Below are positions 47,601-57,454 of a stretch of 64,000 nt of DNA, in pieces. Origin of the DNA: Takakia lepidozioides. Taxonomy: Eukaryota; Streptophyta; Takakiopsida; Takakiales; Takakiaceae. Below the pieces are notes generated by a model that was given only the letters and a program-made list of their open reading frames with translations, had not been told where the DNA came from and made no database searches. The DNA is taken from positions 36,394,001 to 36,458,000 of the forward strand of contig CM060733.1 of the NCBI GenBank assembly GCA_030704615.1, read 5' to 3'. Within the stretch, counting starts at the first letter, position 1; the number at the start of each line of letters is the position of its first letter. Both the position numbers and the translations under genes were made by a program.

Positions 47601-49319
47601 TTCAAGGCAATGCCAAGTGTCTTCCTCATGTGCTCATAGTCAAGACCACGTGGCGTGTACGCAAATGTAGAGTTTAGAATCCTATATATTTCTTCAATGA
47701 CAGATTCGTCCTGCGCTGCAATATGCATTGACATGTCACACAAACGCCACATCTGGCCTTTGAGGGCTGCATGCCAGGTATTGCGTGCTGGTCCAATGGG
47801 CTCTCCAGCTTTGTCAACCGGAAGCACTTGAGGGGGGAGTCCATCTTCGTCTCGCGCATCATGGTTTCGGATTGCCTCTGCCCTGGCACGCCTGTTCGCC
47901 CGCCTCAAAGCATTAGCTCGCTCCTTCTTGGTCATAGGGGTCTCTTCCTTTGCCACCTCAGGTGGTGGGGCAGCTGGGGGTTGCCATGGGGAATGGGGGG
48001 CGGGACAGTATCGCCCACCGTATGGCCCAAAAGGTTCGTATGGTGGACGTGTAGATGCCGGGTAAGCATGTGGGTCTAGGAGGTAAGGGGGAATAGGTGG
48101 AGGAGAATGGGCATATGGCTGCTGTGGGTAACCACCTGGAGGGGGCTTGTATTGGATGTGCGGGTTGTAAGGGCCCGCAACGCCATACTGATCGGGGGTG
48201 GGGTAGGCATGTGGGTAATGTGTGTACGGAGGGTACTGTGGAATAGGTCGTGGAGGTGGTCGTTCTGCGCTTGGGGCTTGTTTGTAGCAGGGTTGACTTG
48301 TTTGAACAACCCCCGCCCCGATGGACTGCCCACCACAGCTGCAGCGCCTTCGATGGAAGCTCGCCTCTTCCTGGCCTGCACAGAATAAAAACCAATTCAA
48401 ACATTAAAGTCAATCAAAGCATTCAAATGAAATCATGGCAACTTAGAACAAATTAACGCCGTGCACCTGCCATTTTAAAGCTTTGATTGTACTCATCCTC
48501 CTATGAGCAGGTCCTCATCCCCTCAGACTCATCAGGTGCCCCACACTTCTGTTTACCCATTCAGAAAAGTGGGGGCTGAGCCAAATCTACATGGCCAATT
48601 CCAAAGCCTACCTAGTGGGGAGACCTCAAAAACCATTGGCATGCTTGTATCAAAGCGTGCATACAAGTACTTGCATCAGTGGGTAGATGGACTCATTTGA
48701 ATGGACATTGCATTTTAGTTGTAAACAGAAACATCACTATGTATCAACCTCTTAGTAAGAGCCTTTGACTTTAACCCAAACTATGTACACGATGAAGATA
48801 TAGCAAAAGGGGTTGATTTCCTATCCCATTGTGGGGTTTCACTGCCTATATGCTCGGGCATCCCTTCCTTCCTACATCCCAATTTTTCTAGCAATGCCAT
48901 CTCCCCAATGTGAAATTCCCAAAGTGAGAACTTTCCAAATGTGATTGCATTCAAAGTTGTGCCACGTCCACTGCCAGATTTTCTGTGGCTTCCACCTTTC
49001 AACCTCTTCTGTGTGGGAAGTGCATTTACATCCTGGAATGCTAAGAAAGTCTCAGACACGTTCTGTACATTTGCATGCTTCCTTCATGGGTATGCTGAGC
49101 ATGTGAATGCATAGAAATGCTGAAGATGTGGCGTCATAGTGAGGAGGTGCTTACAGATGGTGATTTTGCCGGCGACGGGCGTTTCTGGGGAAGCGAGGGT
49201 GCAGGAGCTGGGTGGCGAAGAATATCTTCGCTAGAATCGCCAGTGTGCTCGCCCGCAGGGACACACAACAAATCCTCCTCCTCGTCTTCGTCTACATACT
49301 GTCGTGCCTCGTCGGCCAT
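44545..49319 (-). CDS. CACTA transposase-like protein (Transposase_24 type), split by LINE insertions
   Basis: Exon 1 is 49319-49155 (MADEARQYVDEDEEEDL..., GT donor). Exon 2 is 48375-47393 (AG acceptor; starts with basic ARKRRASIEG, then a Pro/Tyr-rich region, then HWDRLVSYWQTAGFNAKS and GRGGKASVEARL, a pattern typical of plant Transposase_24). Exon 3 ends at 44545 and includes TWQEGTSGYSAIARKVEDME and a short coiled coil. Such proteins bind sub-terminal repeats in CACTA transposition. Exon 2 changes frame near 48260, a likely one-base indel. The intron before exon 3 holds two LINE fragments. The exon 3 acceptor is unclear. Confidence 0.6.
45530..46545 (-). mobile_element. LINE 3'-end fragment 1 in the CACTA intron
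   Basis: The minus frame 46523-46038 resembles the post-RT part of LINE ORF2 (VLKECMSACSKTANVVVRGE, then WWGQLQHM). It is followed by the Cys/His segment (CPLCGQSEDSIHFLIHCPG-like) at about 45780-45830. It ends with TCCGGGTTTTCC repeats near 45540-45580. It is 5'-truncated and frameshifted. Confidence 0.7.
46740..47335 (-). mobile_element. LINE 3'-end fragment 2 in the CACTA intron
   Basis: A shorter copy of the same LINE 3' end: DLDLDPQVLTQLDKSDLEAV at about 47240-47300, CGQSEDNIHFLIHCPG at about 46950-47000 and SFGANHTQQIDACVKGFLED near 46770-46830. It lies in the same orientation as fragment 1, with 5' ends starting at a similar ORF2 point. Confidence 0.7.
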
Positions 49320-49839
49320 TGTTTCTAGCCTTCCACTGCGTCTGGGTGGTCCCGTGGGTAGTGGAGGTCGACGGCAAGCACGCTTTGGTTTCGGAGCAAG
49401 AAGCCTGCAATCCTCGCCCCATGAAGAAATTAACCAATCCCGCTCTCTTCATGGTGCGCCATGATAGTGTGGAGACAGGCGTCGCCTCACAACCATCATT
49501 CTGTGTACTTAGCAATGCAATCCCAACACTGGGAATGTAGAAAAACTCGTAAACCCAAAAGACAAGGATGCGGGCAATTTCAGGCTAAACCGTAGACCTC
49601 TCACATTTTTAAAAAAAAAACCCTAATGACAAGCCTGTCGTGCGCATACATATCGTTACACAACTACATCGCTGTCCAAACCACACCACACATATATGCA
49701 CAATAAAGTAGTCTGCCACAATCGCCCCCCTAGCTGGTGGATAGGTCCCTTTACCTCCAGATAGCTACAAGATGTAATAGCCACAGCCGTACTAAGTCCT
49801 CTATCACTGTCCCTATTGTACTCAAACTCTATAGACCAA

Positions 49840-50217
49840 GGGGCCGGGTACAAGAGTAGCCCCATCGTTAGTCGCCGTCTTGCAATCTGTGAACTTGAGC
49901 CAGGATCTCGTGTGTTCAAGGTCTCCTAGTAGCTGGGCCTTGCGTTTCTTGTTAGCCTTCCATGGTTGTATCCACTCCCACTATCCAATGCAATGTGGAC
50001 ATAACCAATCCCCATGTGGAACCATCTCAAGAGGTGGAGTCAAGCATCCCATATGCCAACCTCTAGAGCATCGATCGCACACCAACATGGTGGCTGCCCC
50101 TTTAGCAGACCCACACAACATGCACCTCAAACCTGCAGATACCACTGCCAGGTTTGGGTCAATCCTGCCATCGACATTCAGAAGGTGACATGGCGCACAA
50201 TTACGCACATGGTCCTT
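49840..50217 (-). pseudogene. PHD finger in frame with integrase
   Basis: Directly after the TGA at 50218 the same frame continues KDHVRNCAPCHLLNVDG, then a complete PHD finger: CMLC, CDRC, WHMGC and WLCPHC (Cys4-His-Cys3, about 50120-49990). A TAG at 49981 is followed in frame by a basic stretch (ANKKRKAQLLGD) and about 35 more residues before the next stop. PHD fingers read the histone H3 tail, so this could guide integration to chosen chromatin, the role chromodomains play in chromoviruses. That role is inferred. Confidence 0.75.
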
Positions 50218-52408
50218 TCAAGTTATGCCATCCCGACCCTCCAAGACCAAGACGCCTGAGGGCAAGACCTCTCGAACCCTCAAAATAACACGTCTTGCAG
50301 TCACATCCAGGGTCGTAGGAGCAGTCTGCTGCAGATAGACATAGTCACCAGGGTTGAATCTCCAAACCCCAGGACGATAGCCCCCACCACGTATGGTAGC
50401 ATACCTCAACGTATCACGGTGTTGTGCAATGGCAAGGTTCTCGAAAGCCATGGGCATGACTCTCTTGAACAACTCTGCACGCTGCTCACATGCACGTGCC
50501 CACACGTCCGGATCGTCAAGGTTAAGAACTGTAGCAGCTTCTCTACGAATGGATGTAGGCAAATCCGGCTCTCGGCCAAAGAGAAGAAAGTATGGTGAGA
50601 AGGAGGCAAGTGATGCTTGCTTGCTAAACCTGTAGCCCATGGCTAACCAGGGTAACTGAAGGTCCCAATCTCCTAGGTGTCCCTTCTGCAAGCCATACTT
50701 GCGCAAACCCCTCTTTACTATCTGAACAACTCTCTCTGCCAAGCCATCGGCCTCAGGATGATCCCGAGAAGTGGTGCGGTGGTCTATCAAGGCCTTGTCA
50801 CACAAAGCCTGAAACTCCCCCAAGAACTCTCTCCCTTGGTCCGTGAGTACCTCAGCTGGAGCACCGAATCGGCTAAGCACACAATCCAGGAATGCATACG
50901 CAGCTCCCTCACTAGCCTTATCAGGCAATGGAACCAATTCAATCCACTTGGAGAAGTGCTCCACCATCACCAACACGTACTTGTTGTGGCAAATGGTCAG
51001 TGGCAACGGCCCTGCGAAGTCAAGACTCCACCTGTAGCCCAATCCCATGATCGGAAGAGGGTGCAATTGTGGAGTAGGGGCGTTGAATGAAGCACGCACC
51101 CTGTCACACACCATGCACCTAGCCACAAATTGTTGCACCTCTGTGTGCATACCACACCACCAATACTGCCCCTGCAGTAGACTATGAGTGCGTCGCACCC
51201 CAAAATGCCCCAACTCCTCATGGGCATGCCGCACTAACCGTGGCCGCTGTGTTGGGTGAGGCACAATCCTCACTCGACCATCCTCCCACACTCGGAGCAG
51301 GTGTGTCCCCTCCCACCTGAACCTCTTGGCTCGTTGTAGGATCTGATCCCTCTCCTTGGCAGTCACAGTGGCTGCCGTGTCTCCAGTGCGGAGGTAGTCC
51401 AACACAACTGAATCCTCATGTATATCTTTGGCGCCACCTTGCTCATTGCTGGCCTCAGGGTCCTCAGACACTTGATCCACAATCATCCCAGTTGCAGGTC
51501 CAACCTGGCCTTCCGCTGCCAAGATATACAGAAATGCAGATGCATGCCATCCGGGCACCATCTCCTCATCCGTCTCACCATGCCACCGAGCTCCAGTGTC
51601 ATCCTATTGGCTCGTGCATGGATCGCGACTCAACCCATCTGCATTGCGATTGACCAAACCCGGTCGATGCACCACCTGAAAGTCATACTCTTGAAGGATG
51701 AGTGCCCACCATGCAAGCTTCCCCGTAAGCTTGTCTGACTCCATCAACCACTTGAGTGGTTGGTGATCCGTGACAAGGGTGAAGAGATTGCCGTATAGAT
51801 AGCACCTAAAGTGTGCCACGGCCCACACTGCAGCTAAGCATTCTCCCTCATATGAGCTATACTTAGACTCTGCAGCATTGTTCGAGCGGCTAGCATAAGC
51901 CACTACGAACTCTCTCCCCTCATCATCCACCTGTGTGAGCACCGCTCCAAGTCCCAGCATGCTCCAATCTGTATGCAGCTGAAAAGGACGCCCCCTGATA
52001 GGTCGTCTCAAGATGGGCGCCGAGGTCAACCTCACCTTGAGCTCTTGAAAAGCTTGTTCTTGCTCATCTTCCCACTGCCACTCCTGGTCCACCTTGGTCA
52101 GCTTGGTTAGAGCCTTTGCAATGGCACTAAATCCCTTAACAAACCGTCTGTAATAGTTTGCTAACCCCATGAAAGCTCAAACTTGGCTCACATCCGTGGG
52201 GCGTGGAACCTGTGCAATGGACTCTACCTTAGTCTGCTGTACCCCCAATCCTCCAAGATATATTATGTGACCCAGATACTCAATCTGGTTGTGGAAAAAC
52301 TTGCACTTGCCCGGATGTAACTTCAATCCGCGCGTCCTCAAGCGCTCAAATACCCCCTGAAGGTGTCTCTCATGCTCCTCCACCGTAGCACTAAAGATGA
52401 TGATGTTG
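50218..52408 (-). pseudogene. RT(part)-RNase H-integrase of the PHD-type element
   Basis: A single frame interrupted by stops at 52177 and 51604. It contains the RT end (IIIFSATVEEHERHLQG, KLHPGKCKFF), RNase H (QLHTDWSMLGLGAVLTQ, SSYEGECLAAVWAVAHF, LVTDHQPLKWL) and the integrase HHCC finger (HEELGHFGVRRTHSLLQGQY...CMVC). The integrase core shows SLDFAGPLP, VLTDQGREFLGEF and GLAERVVQIVKRG as the DDE residues, followed by a GPY/F-like region (FNPGDYVYLQQ). It would integrate element DNA. Only 68 bp at the RT-RNase H border look disturbed, so the decay is mostly point mutation. Confidence 0.85.
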
Positions 52409-52706
52409 TAGTGTGAAAAGAAGGGGCGTGAATCCCCTTCTGGTTAATCCTAAATCCGTGGTACTCCCCTCTATTCCTTCTTCCCCTTTCCAGCTGATTG
52501 TCCAGGCAAGGGAGAGGAGCGTTCTTTTCCTATCCAACCATCTTCACATGGTTATATGGGTTTTCCCTCAGTTACGTTCGTGATCAGAGTTCACGGAATC
52601 CTCATCCACGCCGCAGCGGAAGAGAAGACATGGATGGGGAGTCTTGAATTGTTCTTGCTCTCGGTTCTACTTCTATTCAACAGCCTGGCCCTATGATCAT
52701 GGTGCC
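52409..52706. other. Unassigned spacer between the two Ty3 elements
   Basis: About 298 bp without a supported ORF. GTGCC (52702-52706) directly before the copy E LTR is the candidate target duplication. Confidence 0.4.
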
Positions 52707-53341
52707 TGTTAGAGGACTGTAGGGGACTTAGACACTTATACGGGATCTGTAGGGTACCCTTAATTTTGCACAGACTGAGACCAACAGGAGCCTTAGGGGT
52801 GACAGCAGCGCACTGTAGAGGGGGGTTACACAGTCGTCACAGCCGACACAGCCCGTCACAGTCGTCACAGCCCACACAGCCAACACAGTCCGTCACAGTC
52901 GTCACAGCCCACACAGCCAACACAGCCCCGACACAGTCGTCACAGCAGACACAGCCCACACAGCCCGTCACAGTCGTCAGCACCCGACACAGCCAAACAC
53001 AGCCAGTCACCGCTTGACACAGCTGTCACGATAATAGGGAACGAAGAGTAGGACAGGGAACGACTGTGGGGAACAACACCTGTGAAGGGAACATGTTAGT
53101 TCACAGACGACGGTTAGAGAGGGAAACGGTTAGAACCGCGGATAGGAGGATAAAGGGAGAAACGGGGAATGAAGGGGGATCATTATTCGGAAGAGGATCA
53201 TTATTCGGAGGGGGACTTCGGAGTCAGGCAGGAGCGGAGATCGGAGGCAAGAGATGGAGAGCATGATGAAGGAGAAAAGAGGATTAGTAGATGCTTGTTA
53301 TATGCAAAGCTGTAGTGATATTGGAGAGCAGATTAGAGACA
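52707..53341 (+). repeat. 5' LTR of copy E
   Basis: It begins TGTTAGAGGACTG. The end at GAGACA (53341) is inferred from the nearby candidate primer site and fits the 3' LTR of copy A, which extends at least 569 bp. The minisatellite is at about 52840-53015. Confidence 0.7.
52840..53015 (+). repeat. LTR minisatellite, copy E
   Basis: CACAGCC/CACAGTC units with spacers such as CGA, CGT or CA, e.g. CACAGTCGTCACAGCC repeated. The CACAGCC core is shared with the pol-tail minisatellite of the same element. Confidence 0.85.
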
Positions 53342-53344
53342 TAA

Positions 53345-53356
53345 TGGCTTCGGCCT
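53345..53356 (+). other. Candidate primer-binding site, copy E
   Basis: TGGCTTCGGCC lies 3 bp after the proposed LTR end. It starts with TGG as expected, but the matching tRNA is not identified. Confidence 0.3.
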
Positions 53357-53568
53357 GATACCTGATAAATCATAATCTGATACTTATACGATACAATCAC
53401 ACTGTGTAGAGAGATCTGAGAGAAGCTGTGGATTGAATGGATGAGTGAAGGAAACCGATAGATTGATGAAGCAAACTGATACTTAATTATCAATGCCAAA
53501 GGTAGCTAAGATGAATGCGAAAAGGGAAACGCATAGGAAACACCCCCATGATACACTAGCTGTAGGTC

Positions 53569-54264
53569 ATGACTGATTGTTCTGCGCGGGCTGAGTACTT
53601 AGAGATTTCCAACTCTTCTATCTTGGAAATTCCGCCTCGGATAGCGAAGGGATGGGTGAGTAAAAGCCGCGCGACATTTGGCGACCGTACTGGGAACCTG
53701 GGACATGAACAACCAGATGTGACAGGCATCTGGTGGGATCATGGTGGTTGGACCATTAAAGAATTTGAAGTGAATCAAATTCCCTGTGGAACGAAGGAAG
53801 AAAGATTGTCCAAACAATTCTTTCAAAGGTTCTTGGAATTGCCAGACGGATGTAAAGAAAATATTCTTAAATGAGTGCATGATGCTGATCCAGAATGGGG
53901 TCTGGAGAAAGGAGTGATAAAGATTTATCAGGTAGCCTGTAGAGGAAGAGCACGTTGGTTACCAACATTAGTTTATGTGATAGCGTTGCTATCCATTAAA
54001 CGAGTAGAGTTTGAAGGCTGGGAAGAAAGAAAGGTGAATGTTTATACTCATATGCATGAAGAGCTTGTACTGGTAAAGAATTGGATTCCAAAGGATATTT
54101 TGTGGATCAAACTCACACCAAGAACAGCTTTTCAGACTTGTTTGCCATATGGTTATATGGTAACGGAGACTTCAAGTATAGCCAAGGGTGCATTGAAGCT
54201 TGAAAGAAACCCAGGCATATACGAGAGATATTACAGAAGAGAGTTTTGGTTATTGCCACATTAA
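53569..54264 (+). pseudogene. Pre-gag ORF of copy E with one nonsense change
   Basis: Same 231-codon frame as 17778-17083 in copy A, almost identical. After ENILK it reads TGA where copy A reads CGA (Arg), a C-to-T change at a CpG. Otherwise it is open, ending YRREFWLLPH 21 bp before gag. Function unknown. Confidence 0.65.
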
Positions 54265-54285
54265 AAGAAATGAAAGACATGGGAC

Positions 54286-56649
54286 ATGAGTGATGAAAGA
54301 GAAGCTAGACGACAGAGATATTCATCAAAAAGAGAAAGCTATCTGAAAGCTAATTATCCATATCTTTGGGAGAGAGGAATAGACATAGGGGAATCATCTG
54401 GACCTCTCACACCATCAAGATCAAAAAGTGCATCACCTATACCGGAAGAACTAGAGTTGGATGTCACTCCTTCTGTTTCTTTGCAAGAAAGATTAAGGGA
54501 ATTGGTACAGGAAGAAGATCAATCACGAGGTGAAAGATCTGAGGTACATCCTTGGATAAAAGACTTGACAGAAATCTTTGATAAGAGTTGGCATGGAACA
54601 CCAAAAGCAGGAACTCCAGTTTCTGAAGCTGAAGGTGAAGAAGGAGAAGAGGATGTGGCAGAGCCAACGGAGAGTTCAGACTCTCCAACACCATTACAGT
54701 TGAGTTACATGAGTGAAGAAGAAACCCAAGGGCAGAACTTGGAGGATGAAAACAGAGAGAAGAAATTAGAAGAGGAAGAATATGAAGAAGTAGACCCAAC
54801 AGTTGAGGTTGAGACTACAACCAGGACATCCCAACCCGTTGGACCTGGATCAAGTGGAGCACTTGGATCACAGGCCAACGAAGGTGTCGGCTCAGGGGGA
54901 TCAGGCGGGCTGCCTGGATCTGGCTCTGGGGGGACAGGGAGTGTGGGAAGTAGTGCAACTGAAGCTGGGAATACTGTGAATATCGTGGGACCAGAAGCAA
55001 GGAGTGCTCAAGGGCCACCACTTGGTGGAAGATCCACCACAAAAACAACAGGTCCAGAAGGACCAGCACCAGCAAGGGTGCCAGCACCTGTCAGTAGGCA
55101 GAAGGTAGGGCCACAGATGGCGTTACAACCAACACGGGCAAAACCACCCTTTCCAATATATTCAGGAAAAGGGGATCCCGATGTACACATTAGCCAATTT
55201 GAGCACATGTGTATAGTGAACAATGAGAATGGCGATGATGCCAAGATGAGACTGTTTCCTTGTTCACTTATCAAGAAAGCAAGTGAATGGTATGCAAGAT
55301 TCCCTGATAATCATTTCCTAACCTGGAATGGCTTGAATACAACATTTCGAAATAGGTTCAGGACAAGTAAAACTGAGGATGAAGTGTATGGAAGTTTACA
55401 ACAGCTGAAGCAGAAGAAGCTTGAAACTGTTGAAGAGTATATGGAGAAGATGGAATTAATGATGAAAAAGCTGGCTGCAGTACCAGCGCCCGGTTTACAG
55501 AAGACTTGGTTTGTGAGTGGATTAAGACCAGAGTTGCAAAAGAAAGTGGATATGTTACCCCATAATACAGTGGAGGAGGCATTTGAAACTGCGAACAGAA
55601 TTGAGCAATTGGGAATGCTCAGGAGAGAGAAAAAAGAAGATGAGGACTCTGAGGATGAGTCAGATGAAGAAGAAGAGCAAGAACTAAAAAGAAAGAGTAA
55701 GAGAAAGGAGAAGTTGAAGAGGGATAACTATGAAAAAAAATTGGAAGAAATCTTGAAGAAGTATGCCACAGAGGCTGCAACACATTGGAGGAAGGGTGTA
55801 TGGTGTGCAAAGTGCCAGAATGAAGGCCATACCACCACAGAATGCCACATGAAGGAGAAACACTGTACTATCTGTAAAATGGATAACCATTCTACTGAGA
55901 ATTGTTACTACAACAGAAGGACAGCTGCAAGAGAACCTAGGCAAGTAAGGGTGCATCAGGTGCAGCCCCAGCCAAGAAGAAATAATGATCAGGACCACTA
56001 TGGTAGGTCTGGTGGTTATAACAATGGCATGGAAGGGAGAGGTAATTCAAAAGGGAATTACCAAGGAAATTCCAGAGGCAACTATCAGGGTAATCCAAGG
56101 GGGAATTACCAGCCCGGGAATCAGGATTATAGAAATAATCCAAGAACAGACCAAGGGCGAGGACCCAATGGTGAAGAGCTATGTTACTATTGTAATCAGC
56201 CAGGACATTGCAAGGCAGCCTGTTCATTCTGGATAAGACACCAGAATGAGATGAGAGCTCCTGTGAATGAGGGCCCAGTGGTGGCAGCTCACATGGTTAG
56301 GCCATGTGTTGTACCAGAAGTAAGTACAATGATAGTAACAAGAAGTAAAGCCAAACTAATACCTCCAGTAGAAGAGGAAGAAGATGAGAATGGAAGTGGC
56401 AATGATATGCCTGAAGATGAAGAGACTTGGAAAGATGAGAAGGAACTGCACAAGGAAGTGGCAGATACTATAAGGGAAATGCAAAAGAGTACTGATATTC
56501 CTGTGGCAGATTCCTCTGATTCGGATGGAGAAAAAGAAGGGAGTGAGGAAGAAAGGAAAAAAGAAGATGCAGACATGCAAAGTAATGAAGAGACTTTGGC
56601 TGTAGTAATATGTCAGACCAAGCAGAAATTACCATTGGACAGCTATTAG
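54286..56649 (+). CDS. Gag of copy E
   Basis: A 787-residue open frame. The N-terminal region is acidic and Ser/Thr-rich (about residues 30-180), followed by a Gly/Ser-rich linker. The Retrotrans_gag-like core (about 300-410) includes MRLFPCSLIKKASEWYARF and EEYMEKMELMMKKL. A Glu/Lys coiled segment precedes three CCHC knuckles: CAKCQNEGHTTTEC, CTICKMDNHSTENC and CYYCNQPGHCKAAC (about 510-660). Gag assembles cytoplasmic particles and binds element RNA. The last residues (QKLPLDSY) are out of frame relative to copy A, where the same codons continue into protease, so a one-base deletion near 56620 created this stop. Confidence 0.9.
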   Translation: MSDEREARRQRYSSKRESYLKANYPYLWERGIDIGESSGPLTPSRSKSASPIPEELELDVTPSVSLQERLRELVQEEDQSRGERSEVHPWIKDLTEIFDKSWHGTPKAGTPVSEAEGEEGEEDVAEPTESSDSPTPLQLSYMSEEETQGQNLEDENREKKLEEEEYEEVDPTVEVETTTRTSQPVGPGSSGALGSQANEGVGSGGSGGLPGSGSGGTGSVGSSATEAGNTVNIVGPEARSAQGPPLGGRSTTKTTGPEGPAPARVPAPVSRQKVGPQMALQPTRAKPPFPIYSGKGDPDVHISQFEHMCIVNNENGDDAKMRLFPCSLIKKASEWYARFPDNHFLTWNGLNTTFRNRFRTSKTEDEVYGSLQQLKQKKLETVEEYMEKMELMMKKLAAVPAPGLQKTWFVSGLRPELQKKVDMLPHNTVEEAFETANRIEQLGMLRREKKEDEDSEDESDEEEEQELKRKSKRKEKLKRDNYEKKLEEILKKYATEAATHWRKGVWCAKCQNEGHTTTECHMKEKHCTICKMDNHSTENCYYNRRTAAREPRQVRVHQVQPQPRRNNDQDHYGRSGGYNNGMEGRGNSKGNYQGNSRGNYQGNPRGNYQPGNQDYRNNPRTDQGRGPNGEELCYYCNQPGHCKAACSFWIRHQNEMRAPVNEGPVVAAHMVRPCVVPEVSTMIVTRSKAKLIPPVEEEEDENGSGNDMPEDEETWKDEKELHKEVADTIREMQKSTDIPVADSSDSDGEKEGSEEERKKEDADMQSNEETLAVVICQTKQKLPLDSY

Positions 56650-57454
56650 CTGTGGCACCTTATTGTAGGCACAGGCTGTATCAGGCAATCAATCGAATTG
56701 CCCAAGAGACAGGAAACACAGACCTGAACAGCAAGGTGACCAGTTATAATGTGAAGCCGGAAGGGCGAGAACCAGTCATGGACTTTGATGATTCTATGCC
56801 AGTAATCCAATTGAGAATTGGAAGCACAAAACTAATTGATGTACTGATAGATGGTGGTTCTGGAGTAAATATCATGACAGACCAATTAAGGAAGAAGCTT
56901 GGTCTAAGTAACATGAAACCAGCCCCATTTACAGTAACAATGGCAGATCAAAGAAGTGTACAACCATTGGGATTAATAAGAGGAGTTAAGATACAGATAC
57001 AGAAAATGATCTTTATGATCACAGTAACTGTATTAAAAATGGATGAAGTCATGGAGGCTTACTCCTTATTATTGGGACGTCCGTGGCTGAAACAGGCCAG
57101 GGTATTCCATGACTGGAATTCTCAGTTACTAACTGTGCATAATGGGATGCACGAGATACAAATTACCACAAAGAAATCTAGTAGATTACCTGCTACAAGA
57201 AGACCTCGAGGAGTCAGAGAGTATGACTGGAGAGGAGGACTGGATGAGGAGCAGGAAGCTACCCTATTTGCTGCACACCCAGAATGGGAGCAGGTTGCGG
57301 AGATGCGGCTGGAAAGCCTAAGTTGTTTAAGAGGTATCTGCTGTGGTGTAGTGTCGGCAACACCAATTGAAGAGGAAACCAGCAGTTACCCACCACATTT
57401 CTATGAAGAAAAGGAGGGAGAGATAGAAATCCTAGAAGAACCAGCCACTGTGAG
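56610..57454 (+). CDS. Retropepsin-like protease region of copy E
   Basis: The frame contains AEITIGQLLAVAPYC, VLIDGGSGVNIMTDQ (catalytic Asp) and LLGRPWLKQARVF. It overlaps the gag end in the -1 frame, which here looks like a mutation because copy A keeps both in one frame. The open frame continues to 57512 but only across the RT deletion junction. Confidence 0.8.

Larger units (their letters stand above)
41752..49530. mobile_element. CACTA/EnSpm-type transposon inserted in copy D (right end unresolved)
   Basis: It starts with CACTACAACAAAAAGCGGC at the exact point where copy D homology ends; CACTA elements start CACTACAA. Behind it lies a 600-bp zone dense in CACGTG-type repeats, then a minus-strand gene with a Transposase_24-like domain. 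I found neither a convincing opposite terminus nor the missing 5' half of copy D, so the right end may be lost where the PHD-type Ty3 element begins. The end coordinate is approximate. Confidence 0.7.
49700..52408 (-). mobile_element. PHD-type Ty3/gypsy element, 5'-truncated
   Basis: A pol unlike family T runs leftwards from an RT fragment at 52408 to a PHD finger, then a purine run (AGGGGGGCGAT, 49731-49721) next to TGTGGCAGAC (49720), a plausible polypurine tract and 3' LTR start. LTR length is unknown. The RT starts abruptly within the region of the catalytic Asp pair, so gag, protease and most of RT are missing. Four in-frame stops interrupt one long frame. Confidence 0.7.

Noticed and set aside
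52406-52413. TTGTAGTG as the opposite CACTA terminus
   Set aside because: Only about 10 bases match the left terminus, the inner bases differ, the 3-bp flanks (TCC and TGA) disagree, and copy D sequence does not resume after it. RT homology also runs right up to it.
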